Shown one piece after another: positions 45,355 through 54,148 of a stretch of 64,000 nucleotides of DNA. Numbering within the stretch: position 1 is the stretch's first letter; each line of letters begins with the position of its first letter. Origin of the DNA: Rhodopseudomonas palustris HaA2 (GTDB lineage: Bacteria > Pseudomonadota > Alphaproteobacteria > Rhizobiales > Xanthobacteraceae); contig NC_007778.1 in the NCBI RefSeq assembly GCF_000013365.1, positions 1,798,001-1,862,000 of the forward strand. Reading direction: 5' to 3'. The translations under genes and the position numbers were made by a program. Below the pieces are notes generated by a model. The model had not been told where the DNA came from and ran no database searches. It saw only the letters and a program-made list of their open reading frames with translations.

Positions 45355-45787
45355 TGCTGGGCCAGGGCGTTCTCCTATTTCGCAGTCTCCAAGGAGTTAC
45401 GCGCAGCGATCGAACCGCGGAGGCCGAAGGCTGCGCGGATGCTGCCATTCGCGTTGCCCGGCAATATTTCACCTTGGCACCGTTCAACGGCGAATTGGGA
45501 CGTCCAGTTCCTCCTGACGTTCGACGTGGTTCGGCGCGACGACGGTTGCCGCGCCCTTCGGAAAGCAAACTGGTCGCCAAACCGGGCGCACGCCCATGAG
45601 GGCGACCGTGATCCAGCGCTGTCGGCCGCTGCCGACGCGATTCTGCGACTGACAGTCAGACTTTGACCCTGACGCTGGCACGCTGCAGGGACGAGAGAAA
45701 GCGTCTTCCCGGCCGTTCAAATACTTGTGTGGGCCGTGTTTTTGGGGTCTTAATAGTGCAGGAAACGGATTGGCACTGGGGGCTACG
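45355..45787. other. Intergenic region after the T1SS ABC gene, no gene recognised
   Basis: All open frames here look like shadows or random (Arg/Ser-rich, no family match). No terminator with a T-run was found. A HlyD-type gene would be expected here in a canonical type I operon and is absent. Confidence 0.5.
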
Positions 45788-46135
45788 GTGAACATCAAGA
45801 AAGCAATACTTGGCGGGCTTCTGATTCTCGCGGGCTTTGTTGCGGCAGGCGGACGCGCTGACGCTCAGACCGTTGTTCCGGGTGCCGACTTTTCAATCTC
45901 TTGCGAAAATGGCGGCAATTACACTCTACGGTCGGGCCCGGTTCTTGCACCCGGTCAGATCGTCGTCGCGAGTTTGCATCTCAGCCCCCGACACGTTGTT
46001 CCAGTTCGCCTGATCCCGATGGGCGACGGCTATCGCTATGCGGGCCGCGGCGTGTGGCTCGACGGCATTCGAGACCATGCGTTGTTGTACTTGAACAAGT
46101 ACAATCCGACCGCTTGCCTGGTGGGGCGGATCTAG
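45788..46135 (+). CDS. Small secreted protein of unknown function
   Basis: This 115-residue protein starts at GTG 45788. It has a clear signal peptide (NIKKAILGGLLILAGFVAAG, cleavage probably after GRADA) and a mature part of about 90 residues. Two cysteines (SISCENGG and TACLVGRI) could form a disulfide. The mature domain is rich in beta-prone segments such as GQIVVASLHLSPRHVVPVRL and YRYAGRGVWLDGIRDHALLY. I do not recognise the family. It lies between the exporter and the giant proteins and may be periplasmic or surface-exposed. Confidence 0.65.
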   Translation: MNIKKAILGGLLILAGFVAAGGRADAQTVVPGADFSISCENGGNYTLRSGPVLAPGQIVVASLHLSPRHVVPVRLIPMGDGYRYAGRGVWLDGIRDHALLYLNKYNPTACLVGRI

Positions 46136-46386
46136 CATTTCTCCACTCCCGCAATGTCCGCCTGCGATTGGCGCAGGCGACGACCAGCGGTCGAGAAGAG
46201 GTCGACGGGTTTCAAACGGTCGACGGGACTATCCGGATGTTGCATGCGCCGCGCGGCACTGGGAGGCCACGCATTACCTTCACCTTCGCCGTGTGAATTT
46301 TGTCGGGCGTCGCCATCATGATACCGCCGACAAGGGTGACCCCTGTCGGCGAAGCGAGTGATGCGCGCCCGCTAGCTGCGACTAGC

Positions 46387-46599
46387 CTAGTTGTCGCGGT
46401 GAAACGTCGTGATGCGGAACTCGAATTCCTGCCGGCATTGAAGGTCTGCGGGATCCAATTTTTCCCATAGCGCATCGAGTTGCAGAACGATCTCTGCAAC
46501 CGTTTCTCGCAGCCGATCATTCTCCGTGAGTAACGCCTGTTTGCTGTCGCGAGAAGGCGATGCCAATTCAGGCGGCGCGCGTTTGAAAAGATCTGGCAT
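46387..46599 (-). CDS. Small coiled-coil protein of unknown function
   Basis: This open frame of 70 residues from an ATG at 46599 (gggga upstream) encodes PDLFKRAPPELASPS followed by a helix LLTENDRLRETVAEIVLQLD and a charged tail ending RITTFHRDN. The helix has a heptad pattern like the zipper of IS3 OrfA and of the HTH protein encoded 290 bp away on the other strand. It may be a real small regulator-like protein; a TTG at 46653 would lengthen it. There is no family match by eye, and confidence that it is expressed is limited. Confidence 0.45.
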   Translation of the reverse strand: MPDLFKRAPPELASPSRDSKQALLTENDRLRETVAEIVLQLDALWEKLDPADLQCRQEFEFRITTFHRDN

Positions 46600-46831
46600 G
46601 GACCGAGTCCCCGTCGGATCGTTGGCGCGGTTGTTGTGTGAATTTCTCGCCAAATGTTAAGTCAACGAATGCGGCTGCTAAAATGGGTTGGCGCGATCTT
46701 GCTAACAATTAGACATAAATACGATTTCAATTTCATGGCTAAAAACACGATTGATGAGCGTATTGCGAGCAATTATCGAATTCAAGTGACATTCACAAAT
46801 GCTGCCGGTATGTGCATATACTCCATGCATG

Positions 46832-46860
46832 TTGTGTGACTTGGAATGGGTGCCTATACT
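46832..46860 (+). promoter_or_regulatory. Candidate sigma-70 promoter of the HTH protein gene
   Basis: TTGTGT at 46832-46837 and TATACT at 46855-46860 are separated by 17 bp, 32 bases before the ATG at 46892. The inverted repeat tgcat/atgca (46813-46829) lies immediately upstream and could be an operator. Confidence 0.45.
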
Positions 46861-46891
46861 AGTATTTGCACGAGGTAGGTCAGTCGAGAGA

Positions 46892-47230
46892 ATGAAGCGG
46901 CACGGAACCATCCAGATTGCGTCGAAGCTGCGTCTTGCGCGCGAGCTCGCCGCGCGGGGCAAGACTCAGGCTGAGATTTGCAAAGAATTGGGCATCAGCG
47001 TGATGACATTTCACCGGTGGAGGAAGATGGTGCCCGAGCCGTCCGCTGCGACTCCCGAGACGCCGACGGCGCCTGTGCTGGATGCCTCCGAGCGCAGCAG
47101 TACCAAGACCGAGGATGAGCTCTTGGATGAAAATCGTCGCCTCAAGCGGATCATCACTGACCTGTTGCTGGACAAGATGAAGCTCGAGGAATTGATCGAA
47201 GCCCAATCCCTCGGTCGCAAGCGCAACTGA
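46892..47230 (+). CDS. Solo transposase OrfA-like helix-turn-helix protein
   Basis: This 112-residue protein has an N-terminal HTH (RELAARGKTQAEICKELGIS then VMTFHRWRKMV), a short Pro/Thr linker and a C-terminal leucine-zipper-like helix (DENRRLKRIITDLLLDKMKL). This is the layout of IS3-family OrfA proteins. No OrfB catalytic gene, inverted repeats or frameshift window follows. It therefore looks like a stand-alone DNA-binding protein rather than an active element. The ATG at 46892 was chosen over upstream in-frame starts because the promoter and a gagag site sit just before it. It lies in AT-richer DNA just upstream of the giant proteins. Confidence 0.7.
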   Translation: MKRHGTIQIASKLRLARELAARGKTQAEICKELGISVMTFHRWRKMVPEPSAATPETPTAPVLDASERSSTKTEDELLDENRRLKRIITDLLLDKMKLEELIEAQSLGRKRN

Positions 47231-47712
47231 CGCCGACGTAGCGGCCTCGAACCTTCCGACAGAGTTAACCGCGTGGCGGGTTTGGATTTCATCCTGCACG
47301 CGTGATCATTGCCGCGCCCCGCAATTGTGCGGGCTTCCGTCGCGCGACGATTGCGAGTCCCAAAGCTCTCCCCTTTCGCCTTGGCGCCACCGCCGCTCCC
47401 ATGCATCGACTTTCGTCGATGGCCTGACGCGCTTCGATGTCTCCCTCGTCATCTCTGAGCGCTGCTCTGCGAATCGAGCCGGCGCAGACGATTGCCGATT
47501 CAGCGATCGAATCAATGTTGTGCAGTCGTATCGACGGCGCAACCGCAGTGTTTATGACAGAAGCGCCGTCGAATTATTAACATATACCATAACGATGCGA
47601 CATTTTTTAACGCCCGGCTTTGAGATTGACCCCTCAAATCCTTTACAATAGGTTATCGCCAAAATATCAAATCAATCAGAAATTAACACATTTTCTAACG
47701 GGGGCGAGGCCG
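47231..47712. promoter_or_regulatory. AT-rich upstream region of the first giant protein, with 13-bp direct repeats
   Basis: The left part is unremarkable. The last 150 bp are strongly AT-rich. A 13-bp motif occurs twice with one mismatch, acattttttaacg at 47600-47612 and acattttctaacg at 47688-47700, the second abutting the Shine-Dalgarno. A weak promoter pair TTGACC (47626) and TAGGTT (47649) with 17-bp spacing lies between. No gene is seen; the 108-residue frame at 47325 looks random. Confidence 0.45.
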
Positions 47713-50700
47713 ATGAACGCGCTGATCAAGATGGCCCAACTGCAATTGTCGGAAGCGACGACCAGCGCGGTTGGTCTGAAGACGTTCAAGGTCTCCAAGC
47801 CCGAAACGGGGCAAGCTCTCGCGATTCAACTCGATGGAAAATCCGTCGTCGATCTGACGAGCTTCGCCGACGAGAAGATCACGCTTGTGCGGCTGGGCAA
47901 TCGGCTGGTCATCCTGTTCGACAACCAGTCGACCGTCACGATCAATCCATTTTATGACGCGCTCGGCCGACCGATCGCTGATGTCTCGCTTCAGGTGTCG
48001 CAGGGGCAGCCGATCAGCGGCGCCGAATTTGTGGCTTCGTTCCCGATCTCGACGGACCAGTCCATTCTGCCGGCCGCGGGAGCTGGTGGTCCCGCGCCGG
48101 TGGCGTCGAGTGCAAGCTTCTCTGACATCACTATCGATCAGCTCAACCCGTCAGGAAATGGAATTGGTTCGCGCGCTCCGGTCGAGACCGGAGTGGTGAC
48201 AACCACGATCCGTGACGTCTTTGAGCCAGGCAGTGGATCTCCGTTAGGTGATACCAACGACGCAGCTGTCATCACCGGAACCAGCACGGCGTCGCTGCTC
48301 GAGGCCGACGTGGTGCTGGGCACCGGCGGCACGCTGGTGGCGAGCGATCCCGACAGTTCGAACGCCTTCGTGCCGCAGGCCGCGGTGGCCGGTAGCAACG
48401 GTTACGGCAACTTCAGTATCGACGCTGCGGGGGTGTGGACCTACGCCATGACCACCCCTCACAACGAGTTCGTAGGCGGCGTCGATTACACCGACAGCGT
48501 GACGGTGGCGACAGTCGACGGCACCACCCAGGTCGTCACGGTGACCATCACCGGCACCGACGACGCGACGGTGATCACGGGAGCGAGCACGGCGACGCTG
48601 ATCGAGGCCGACGTGGTGCTGAGCACCGGCGGCACGCTGGTGGCCAGCGATCCCGACAGTTCGAACGCCTTCGTGCCGCAGGCCGCGGTGGCCGGCAGCA
48701 ACGGTTACGGCAACTTCAGTATCGACGCTGCGGGGGTGTGGACCTACGCCATGACCACCCCTCACAATGAATTTGTGGGTGGCGTCGACTACACCGACAG
48801 CGTGACGGTGGCGACCGTCGACGGCACCACCCAGCTCCTCACCGTGACCATCACCGGCACCGACGACGCGACGGTGATCGCGGGGTTCAGCACGGCGACG
48901 CTGACCGAGGCCGACGTGGTGCTGAGCACCGGTGGCACGCTGGTCGCCAGCGATCCCGACAGTTCGAACGCCTTCGTGCCGCAGGCCGGGGTCGCCGGTA
49001 GCAACGGTTACGGCAGCTTCAGCATCGACGCCGCCGGGGTGTGGACCTACAGCCTGACCACCGCCCATGACGAGTTCGTGGGCGGCTTCGACTACACCGA
49101 CAGCATGACGGTTGCGACGGTGGATGGCACCACGCAGCTCGTCACGGTGACCATCACCGGCACCAACGACGCGGCGGTGATCACGGGGACCAGCACGGCT
49201 TCGCTGGTCGAGGCCGACGCCGTGCTGACTACTGGCGGCACCCTGGTCGCGAGCGATATCGACAACTTGAACGCATTCGTGGTGCAGACCGGGGTGGCCG
49301 GCAGCAATGGCTACGGCACCTTCAGCATCGACGCTTCGGGCGCGTGGACCTACAGCATGACCACCGCCCACGACGAGTTTGTGGAGGGCGTCGACTACAC
49401 CGACAGCATCACGGTTACGACGGTCGACGGGACCACGCAGCTCGTCACGGTGACCATCACCGGTACCGACGACGCGACGGTCGTGTCGTCGGCCGATGTG
49501 TCGGTTGCTGAGGGCAATGCGCCGATTTCGACCGGCGGCACGCTCACGATCAGCGACGTCGACAGCGCGGTGACCTTCGTGGCGCAGCCCGGCACGCCCG
49601 GAGCGCACGGCATTTTCTCGATCGGGACGAATGGCGCCTGGACCTACGTGGCGAACGACGCGTTCGACGGCCTGAATGTTGGGCAGAGCGTGAGTGACAC
49701 CTTCTCGGTGTCGGCAGCGGACGGCACGCTGACGTCGGTGCAGGTGACGATCACCGGGACCAACGACCTGGCGTTCGTGTCGTCAGCCGATGTGTCGGTT
49801 GCGGAGGACAATGCTCCGATTTCGACCGGTGGCACGCTGACGATCAGTGACGTCGACAGCGCGGCGACCTTCGTGGAACAGTCCGGCACGCCCGGAGTGC
49901 ACGGCATTTTCTCGATCGGGACGAATGGCGCCTGGACCTACGTGGCGAACGACGCGTTCGAGAGCCTGAGTGTCGGGCAGAGCGTGAGCGACACCTTCTC
50001 GGTGTCGGCAGCGGACGGCACGCTGACGTCGGTGCAGGTGACGATCACCGGGACCAACGACGCGCCGGTGATCACGGTTGCGAGTCCCGACAGCTCGTCC
50101 GCATCGCTGACGGAAAGCGACGCTGCATTAACTGCCTCAGGCACACTGACAGTGACGGACGTCGACGTCAGCAACACCGTCACCGCCTCGGTGCAGAGCG
50201 TCGTGGTGGCCGGCCCAAGCGGTGGCCTTAGCAGTGCGGCTCTGCTGGCGATGCTGGCAGTGCCGGGCGCCGCGATCGCGGCGGACCCGACCGACGCGCA
50301 TAATCTGGCCTGGACGTTCAACTCGGCGCCGCAGGCGTTTGACTTCCTTGCGCAGGGTGAGACCCTGAGCCTGACCTATACGGTCGGAGTGCAGGACGGC
50401 GCTGGCGGCTCCGACACGCAGACTGTGACCGTAACCGTTGCGGGCACTAATGACACGCCGGTTTTGATCACGGGTCCTGGCTACAGCGAACCGGCTTCGC
50501 AAATGACCGGGGCGGTCACCGAAGATGCGGCGGCCAATCAGGTCCGCGGCATCGTCAATGTTTTCGATGCCGATAACGGCCATGGTCTGACTGCCGTCAT
50601 CGATAATCCGAACGGCACTTACGGCACGCTCGCCCGGGACACCTGGGTGGACGGCAATGGTGACACCCAGGACGGCTGGGTCTACACGCTCGACAATACG

Positions 50701-53700
50701 CGGAGTGCGACGCAGGCCCTGAAGGAAGGCGAGGTTCAGACAGAGACCTTCACCTTCAAGGTGATGGACGAGCACGGCGCGATTGACACGGAGACCGTGA
50801 CCATCACGGTCACCGGCAATAACGACGCGCCGATAGTCGCGCATGCCATCACCAATCAGACGCTGCTGGAGGATCACGCCTGGACGTTCCAGGTTCCGGC
50901 AGACACTTTTGCCGACGTCGACGGTCCGCCGCTGGAATATTCGGCGTTCCTCGCGAATGGTGATCCGCTGCCCGATGGCATGCATTTCGATCCGGCGACT
51001 TTGACGTTCACCGGCACGCCTCCGCTGAACGAGACCCATTCGCCAGATCTGAAGGTTGTGGCGTGGGACGGCGAGTTTTCGGCCGAGGCGTACTTCACGC
51101 TGAATATCACGCCGGTTAACGATGCGCCGGCGGGCACCAACGGTGCGGTGACGACGCTGGAAGACATCGCCTACACCCTCACGCTTGCGGATTTCGGGTA
51201 CACCGACGCGAACGACGATCCGGCGAATACTCTGCTGGGCGTGAAGATCACCACGCTGCCGGGCGCCGGAACGCTGGCGCTCGACGGCCATCCGGTGACG
51301 GCGGGAGCAACGGCGTCGGCTGCGGATATCTTGGCCGGTAAGCTGCAATTCGTGCCGGCGGCGAATGCCAACGGCAGCAACTATGCGAGCTTCACGTTCC
51401 AGGTGCAGGACGATGGCGGAACCGCCAATGGCGGCGTTGACCTCGATCCGTTAGCCAATACGCTGACCATCAACGTCACACCGGTCAACGATGCGCCGGT
51501 GCTGTCGGGTCACGAAAATCCGAGCGCGATTGCAGAAGACAGCGGCGCTGCTGGTGCTGCCACGACGGTGGCGCACCTTCTCGGCCTCGACGACGTCAAT
51601 CCGGCGAACGACCATGCCATCGATGTCGATGCCGCGTCTCTCGGCATCGTCATCACGGCGGTCGATGACTCCCACGGAGTCTGGCAGTTTCAATCCGGCG
51701 GCGGCACGTGGACCGATGTTGATCTCGCCCCGGGCGAGGGGCTTCATCTGGCGCAGACTGATGCTCTTCGCTTTATCCCTTCGCGGAACGTCCAGACAAC
51801 CGATGCCACGCTGTTCGATGCGTCGGGCAACCCGGTCCTGGGGTCGACCAACCCCTCTTTTGTTGCCGAGCCCCCCGGCCTCACCTTCCGTGCCTGGGAT
51901 ATGTCCAATGGTATCGCCGCAGGAATCACCGCGCTGGTTGTGGGCTTCGGCGGGACCTCGGCCTATAGCGCCACGGCCGAGACGGCATCGCTGGTTGTCA
52001 CCGGAACGCTGGATCGTGTCTTCACGAACGGAGACGATACGGTCGACCTGACGGGTCTGTCGAATGATCCGGCGGTCGACGCTGTCTGGTTCGAAGACCA
52101 GAACTTCTTCGATGCAGGGGAGGGTGACGATAACATCGTGCTGCCGCGCATGGCGGGTCCGCCGGGTCCAGATCCGCTCGCTCCCGTGTACCAAAACCAG
52201 ACGTTCCATTTGGGGGCAGGCGACGATACCGCAGACGCGAGCGCGACCATCGGCATGACCATTCTCGGCGGCGACGGTGCGGATCGTACGATCGCTTCGG
52301 CCGAGACCACCGATCTTGCCTTTGCGGGCGGGGGCGACGAATCGACCGATGTCTTGCAAGTCGACGCGATTGCCGACGCGATCGTCGACAAGACCGGCAC
52401 ACTGAGCGGCAACTACAATGCATTCGATGTCGGTTGGAACGGTTCGCGTCATGTGGTCGCGACGGAGATCGAGCATATCGAAATCTCCGGCACCGGCGCG
52501 GGTTCGACCCTGACGGTGTTGGCCGATGATTTCGATCCCGATCCCGTACAGCCGCATGACGAACGAATCGCGGTCACCGACCAGAGCGTCGACGGCTTTA
52601 CCGTGGAGTTCGCCGAGAGCCTGGAACAGGTGCGGGGCAGCGGTTACGGCCGGCTGCTGATCGACGGCCGCCGTGGCGACGACAGCATTGATTTCACCGG
52701 GCTGAAAGCCGGCGGCACCAATGGTCTCAATGACGACATCAGCGCCCTCGAAGTGCGCGGCGGGGAGGGCGAGGACCAGTTCGTGTTCGGCGTCGACAGC
52801 GTCGCCGCGACGGTGGTCGGCGGTCTCGAATCGGATCTGTTGCGGTTCGGTGGCGATACGGTGATCGCCAAGCAGGTCGGCGACGCCGTCGTCGACAAGA
52901 CCGGCACATTGAGCGGCAACTACAACGCGTTCGACGTCAGTTGGAACGGCTCGCGTCATGTGACCGCAACGGAGATCGAGCGTGTCGAAATCTCCGGCAC
53001 CGGCGCGGGCTCGACCCTGACGGTGCTGGCCGATGATTTCGATCCCGATCCCGCACAGCCGCAGGACGAACGAATCGAGGTCACCGACCAGAGCGTCAAC
53101 GGCTTCACCGTGGAGTTCGCCGAGAGCCTGGAGCAGGTGCAGGGCAGCGGCTACGGCCGGCTGGTGATCGACGGACGCCGTGGTGACGACAGCATCGATC
53201 TCACCGGGCTGAAAGCCGGCGGCCTCAATCGCCTCAACGACAGCATCGACGCCGTCGAATTGCGCGGCGGTGAGGGCGAGGATCGGTTCGTGTTCGGCGT
53301 CGACAGCGTCGCCGCGACGGTGATCGGCGGCGTCGAAACCGATCTGCTGCGGTTCGGTGGCGACACCGTCGTCGCTCAACATGTCGGCGACGCCATCGTC
53401 GACAAGACCGGCATGCTGAGCGGCAACTACAATGCATTCGACGTCAGCTGGGGCGGTTCGCGCCAGATCACCGCGACGGAGATCGAGCGTATCGAGATCT
53501 CCGGCACCGGCGCGGGATCGACCCTGACGGTCCTGGCCGACGATTTCGATCCCGATCCAGGACAGCCAGGCGACGAACGAATCGAGGTCGCTGACGACGG
53601 CCTGAGCCGCTTCACCATCGGGTTCGCCGAGAGTCTCGAGCAGGTGCAGGGAAGTGACTACGATTACCTGGTGATGGACGGTCGCGGTGGCGACGACATG

Positions 53701-54096
53701 TTCGATCTGTCCAAGCTGACGGCGGCGTCGGGGCTCACCTCGGTCGAGCTGACCGGCGGTGACGGCAGGGACGAATTCATCCTCGGTTCGGCGAATCCGT
53801 TGATCAAGATCACCGATTTCGGCGTCGGCGCAACGCCCAACGATCTGCTCGATCTTTCACAGCTCCGCGCCGCGGGCGTCGATGCTGACGACATCATCTT
53901 CGACGACGGAAGTAACGAGATCAGTCTCGGCGATCTACTGGGAGGCAGTACGACCAATTTGTCCGGCACCGTCCAGGTGCTCGACGCCAGCGGCGGCAGC
54001 AACGTCGTCGTCGCAGAGTTCAATATGGTGGGTAGTACCATCAATCAGGACATGATGCAGCTGGTGTGGCAGCACGTCGAAACAATCACCGTCTAG
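47713..54096 (+). CDS. Giant VCBS/cadherin-repeat adhesin exported by type I secretion
   Basis: This 2,127-residue protein starts at ATG 47713 behind ggggcgagg. Residues 1-125 form a beta-rich N-terminal module with no Sec signal, ending PAAGAGGPAP at about 120-129. Four 101-residue VCBS repeats span about 182-585, and two 98-residue VCBS repeats span about 590-785. A dystroglycan/cadherin-like domain lies near 1052-1133 and another cadherin-like domain at 1139-1246. From 1557 come three copies of a 169-residue module (NYNAFDVSWNGSRHV, LTVLADDFDPDP), the last partial. The C-terminus (ITDFGVGATPNDLLDLSQLR onwards) is the type I secretion target region. The protein is presumably surface-bound, acting in attachment or biofilm. 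Confidence 0.87.
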   Translation: MNALIKMAQLQLSEATTSAVGLKTFKVSKPETGQALAIQLDGKSVVDLTSFADEKITLVRLGNRLVILFDNQSTVTINPFYDALGRPIADVSLQVSQGQPISGAEFVASFPISTDQSILPAAGAGGPAPVASSASFSDITIDQLNPSGNGIGSRAPVETGVVTTTIRDVFEPGSGSPLGDTNDAAVITGTSTASLLEADVVLGTGGTLVASDPDSSNAFVPQAAVAGSNGYGNFSIDAAGVWTYAMTTPHNEFVGGVDYTDSVTVATVDGTTQVVTVTITGTDDATVITGASTATLIEADVVLSTGGTLVASDPDSSNAFVPQAAVAGSNGYGNFSIDAAGVWTYAMTTPHNEFVGGVDYTDSVTVATVDGTTQLLTVTITGTDDATVIAGFSTATLTEADVVLSTGGTLVASDPDSSNAFVPQAGVAGSNGYGSFSIDAAGVWTYSLTTAHDEFVGGFDYTDSMTVATVDGTTQLVTVTITGTNDAAVITGTSTASLVEADAVLTTGGTLVASDIDNLNAFVVQTGVAGSNGYGTFSIDASGAWTYSMTTAHDEFVEGVDYTDSITVTTVDGTTQLVTVTITGTDDATVVSSADVSVAEGNAPISTGGTLTISDVDSAVTFVAQPGTPGAHGIFSIGTNGAWTYVANDAFDGLNVGQSVSDTFSVSAADGTLTSVQVTITGTNDLAFVSSADVSVAEDNAPISTGGTLTISDVDSAATFVEQSGTPGVHGIFSIGTNGAWTYVANDAFESLSVGQSVSDTFSVSAADGTLTSVQVTITGTNDAPVITVASPDSSSASLTESDAALTASGTLTVTDVDVSNTVTASVQSVVVAGPSGGLSSAALLAMLAVPGAAIAADPTDAHNLAWTFNSAPQAFDFLAQGETLSLTYTVGVQDGAGGSDTQTVTVTVAGTNDTPVLITGPGYSEPASQMTGAVTEDAAANQVRGIVNVFDADNGHGLTAVIDNPNGTYGTLARDTWVDGNGDTQDGWVYTLDNTRSATQALKEGEVQTETFTFKVMDEHGAIDTETVTITVTGNNDAPIVAHAITNQTLLEDHAWTFQVPADTFADVDGPPLEYSAFLANGDPLPDGMHFDPATLTFTGTPPLNETHSPDLKVVAWDGEFSAEAYFTLNITPVNDAPAGTNGAVTTLEDIAYTLTLADFGYTDANDDPANTLLGVKITTLPGAGTLALDGHPVTAGATASAADILAGKLQFVPAANANGSNYASFTFQVQDDGGTANGGVDLDPLANTLTINVTPVNDAPVLSGHENPSAIAEDSGAAGAATTVAHLLGLDDVNPANDHAIDVDAASLGIVITAVDDSHGVWQFQSGGGTWTDVDLAPGEGLHLAQTDALRFIPSRNVQTTDATLFDASGNPVLGSTNPSFVAEPPGLTFRAWDMSNGIAAGITALVVGFGGTSAYSATAETASLVVTGTLDRVFTNGDDTVDLTGLSNDPAVDAVWFEDQNFFDAGEGDDNIVLPRMAGPPGPDPLAPVYQNQTFHLGAGDDTADASATIGMTILGGDGADRTIASAETTDLAFAGGGDESTDVLQVDAIADAIVDKTGTLSGNYNAFDVGWNGSRHVVATEIEHIEISGTGAGSTLTVLADDFDPDPVQPHDERIAVTDQSVDGFTVEFAESLEQVRGSGYGRLLIDGRRGDDSIDFTGLKAGGTNGLNDDISALEVRGGEGEDQFVFGVDSVAATVVGGLESDLLRFGGDTVIAKQVGDAVVDKTGTLSGNYNAFDVSWNGSRHVTATEIERVEISGTGAGSTLTVLADDFDPDPAQPQDERIEVTDQSVNGFTVEFAESLEQVQGSGYGRLVIDGRRGDDSIDLTGLKAGGLNRLNDSIDAVELRGGEGEDRFVFGVDSVAATVIGGVETDLLRFGGDTVVAQHVGDAIVDKTGMLSGNYNAFDVSWGGSRQITATEIERIEISGTGAGSTLTVLADDFDPDPGQPGDERIEVADDGLSRFTIGFAESLEQVQGSDYDYLVMDGRGGDDMFDLSKLTAASGLTSVELTGGDGRDEFILGSANPLIKITDFGVGATPNDLLDLSQLRAAGVDADDIIFDDGSNEISLGDLLGGSTTNLSGTVQVLDASGGSNVVVAEFNMVGSTINQDMMQLVWQHVETITV
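48256..49467. repeat. Four tandem 303-bp VCBS-coding repeats
   Basis: The anchor at the start of each unit recurs at 48256, 48559, 48862, 49165 and 49468, an exact 303-bp period. Copies 1-3 are nearly identical at DNA level; copy 4 is more divergent. Confidence 0.9.
49480..50067. repeat. Two tandem 294-bp VCBS-coding repeats
   Basis: Units begin at 49480 and 49774 (SSADVSVAE) and end at 50067. They differ from the 303-bp class but share the same fold and are highly similar to each other. Confidence 0.85.
52381..53660. repeat. 507-bp repeats coding an unrecognised 169-residue module
   Basis: The start ATCGTCGACAAGACC-like sequence occurs at 52381, 52888 and 53395, giving an exact 507-bp period with a partial third copy. 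Each encodes the segments SGNYNAFDVSW, EISGTGAGSTLTVLADDFDP and FAESLEQVQGSGYGRLVIDG. Confidence 0.85.
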
Positions 54097-54131
54097 CATC
54101 GATCATTCAACCATTTTTCATTTTAATGCGT

Positions 54132-54148
54132 AGGAGTGCTTAGTCATG
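54132..54148 (+). promoter_or_regulatory. Shine-Dalgarno and start of the second giant protein
   Basis: aggagt at 54132-54137 lies eight bases before the ATG at 54146. Only 49 bp separate the two giant genes, so they probably share a transcript. Confidence 0.7.
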
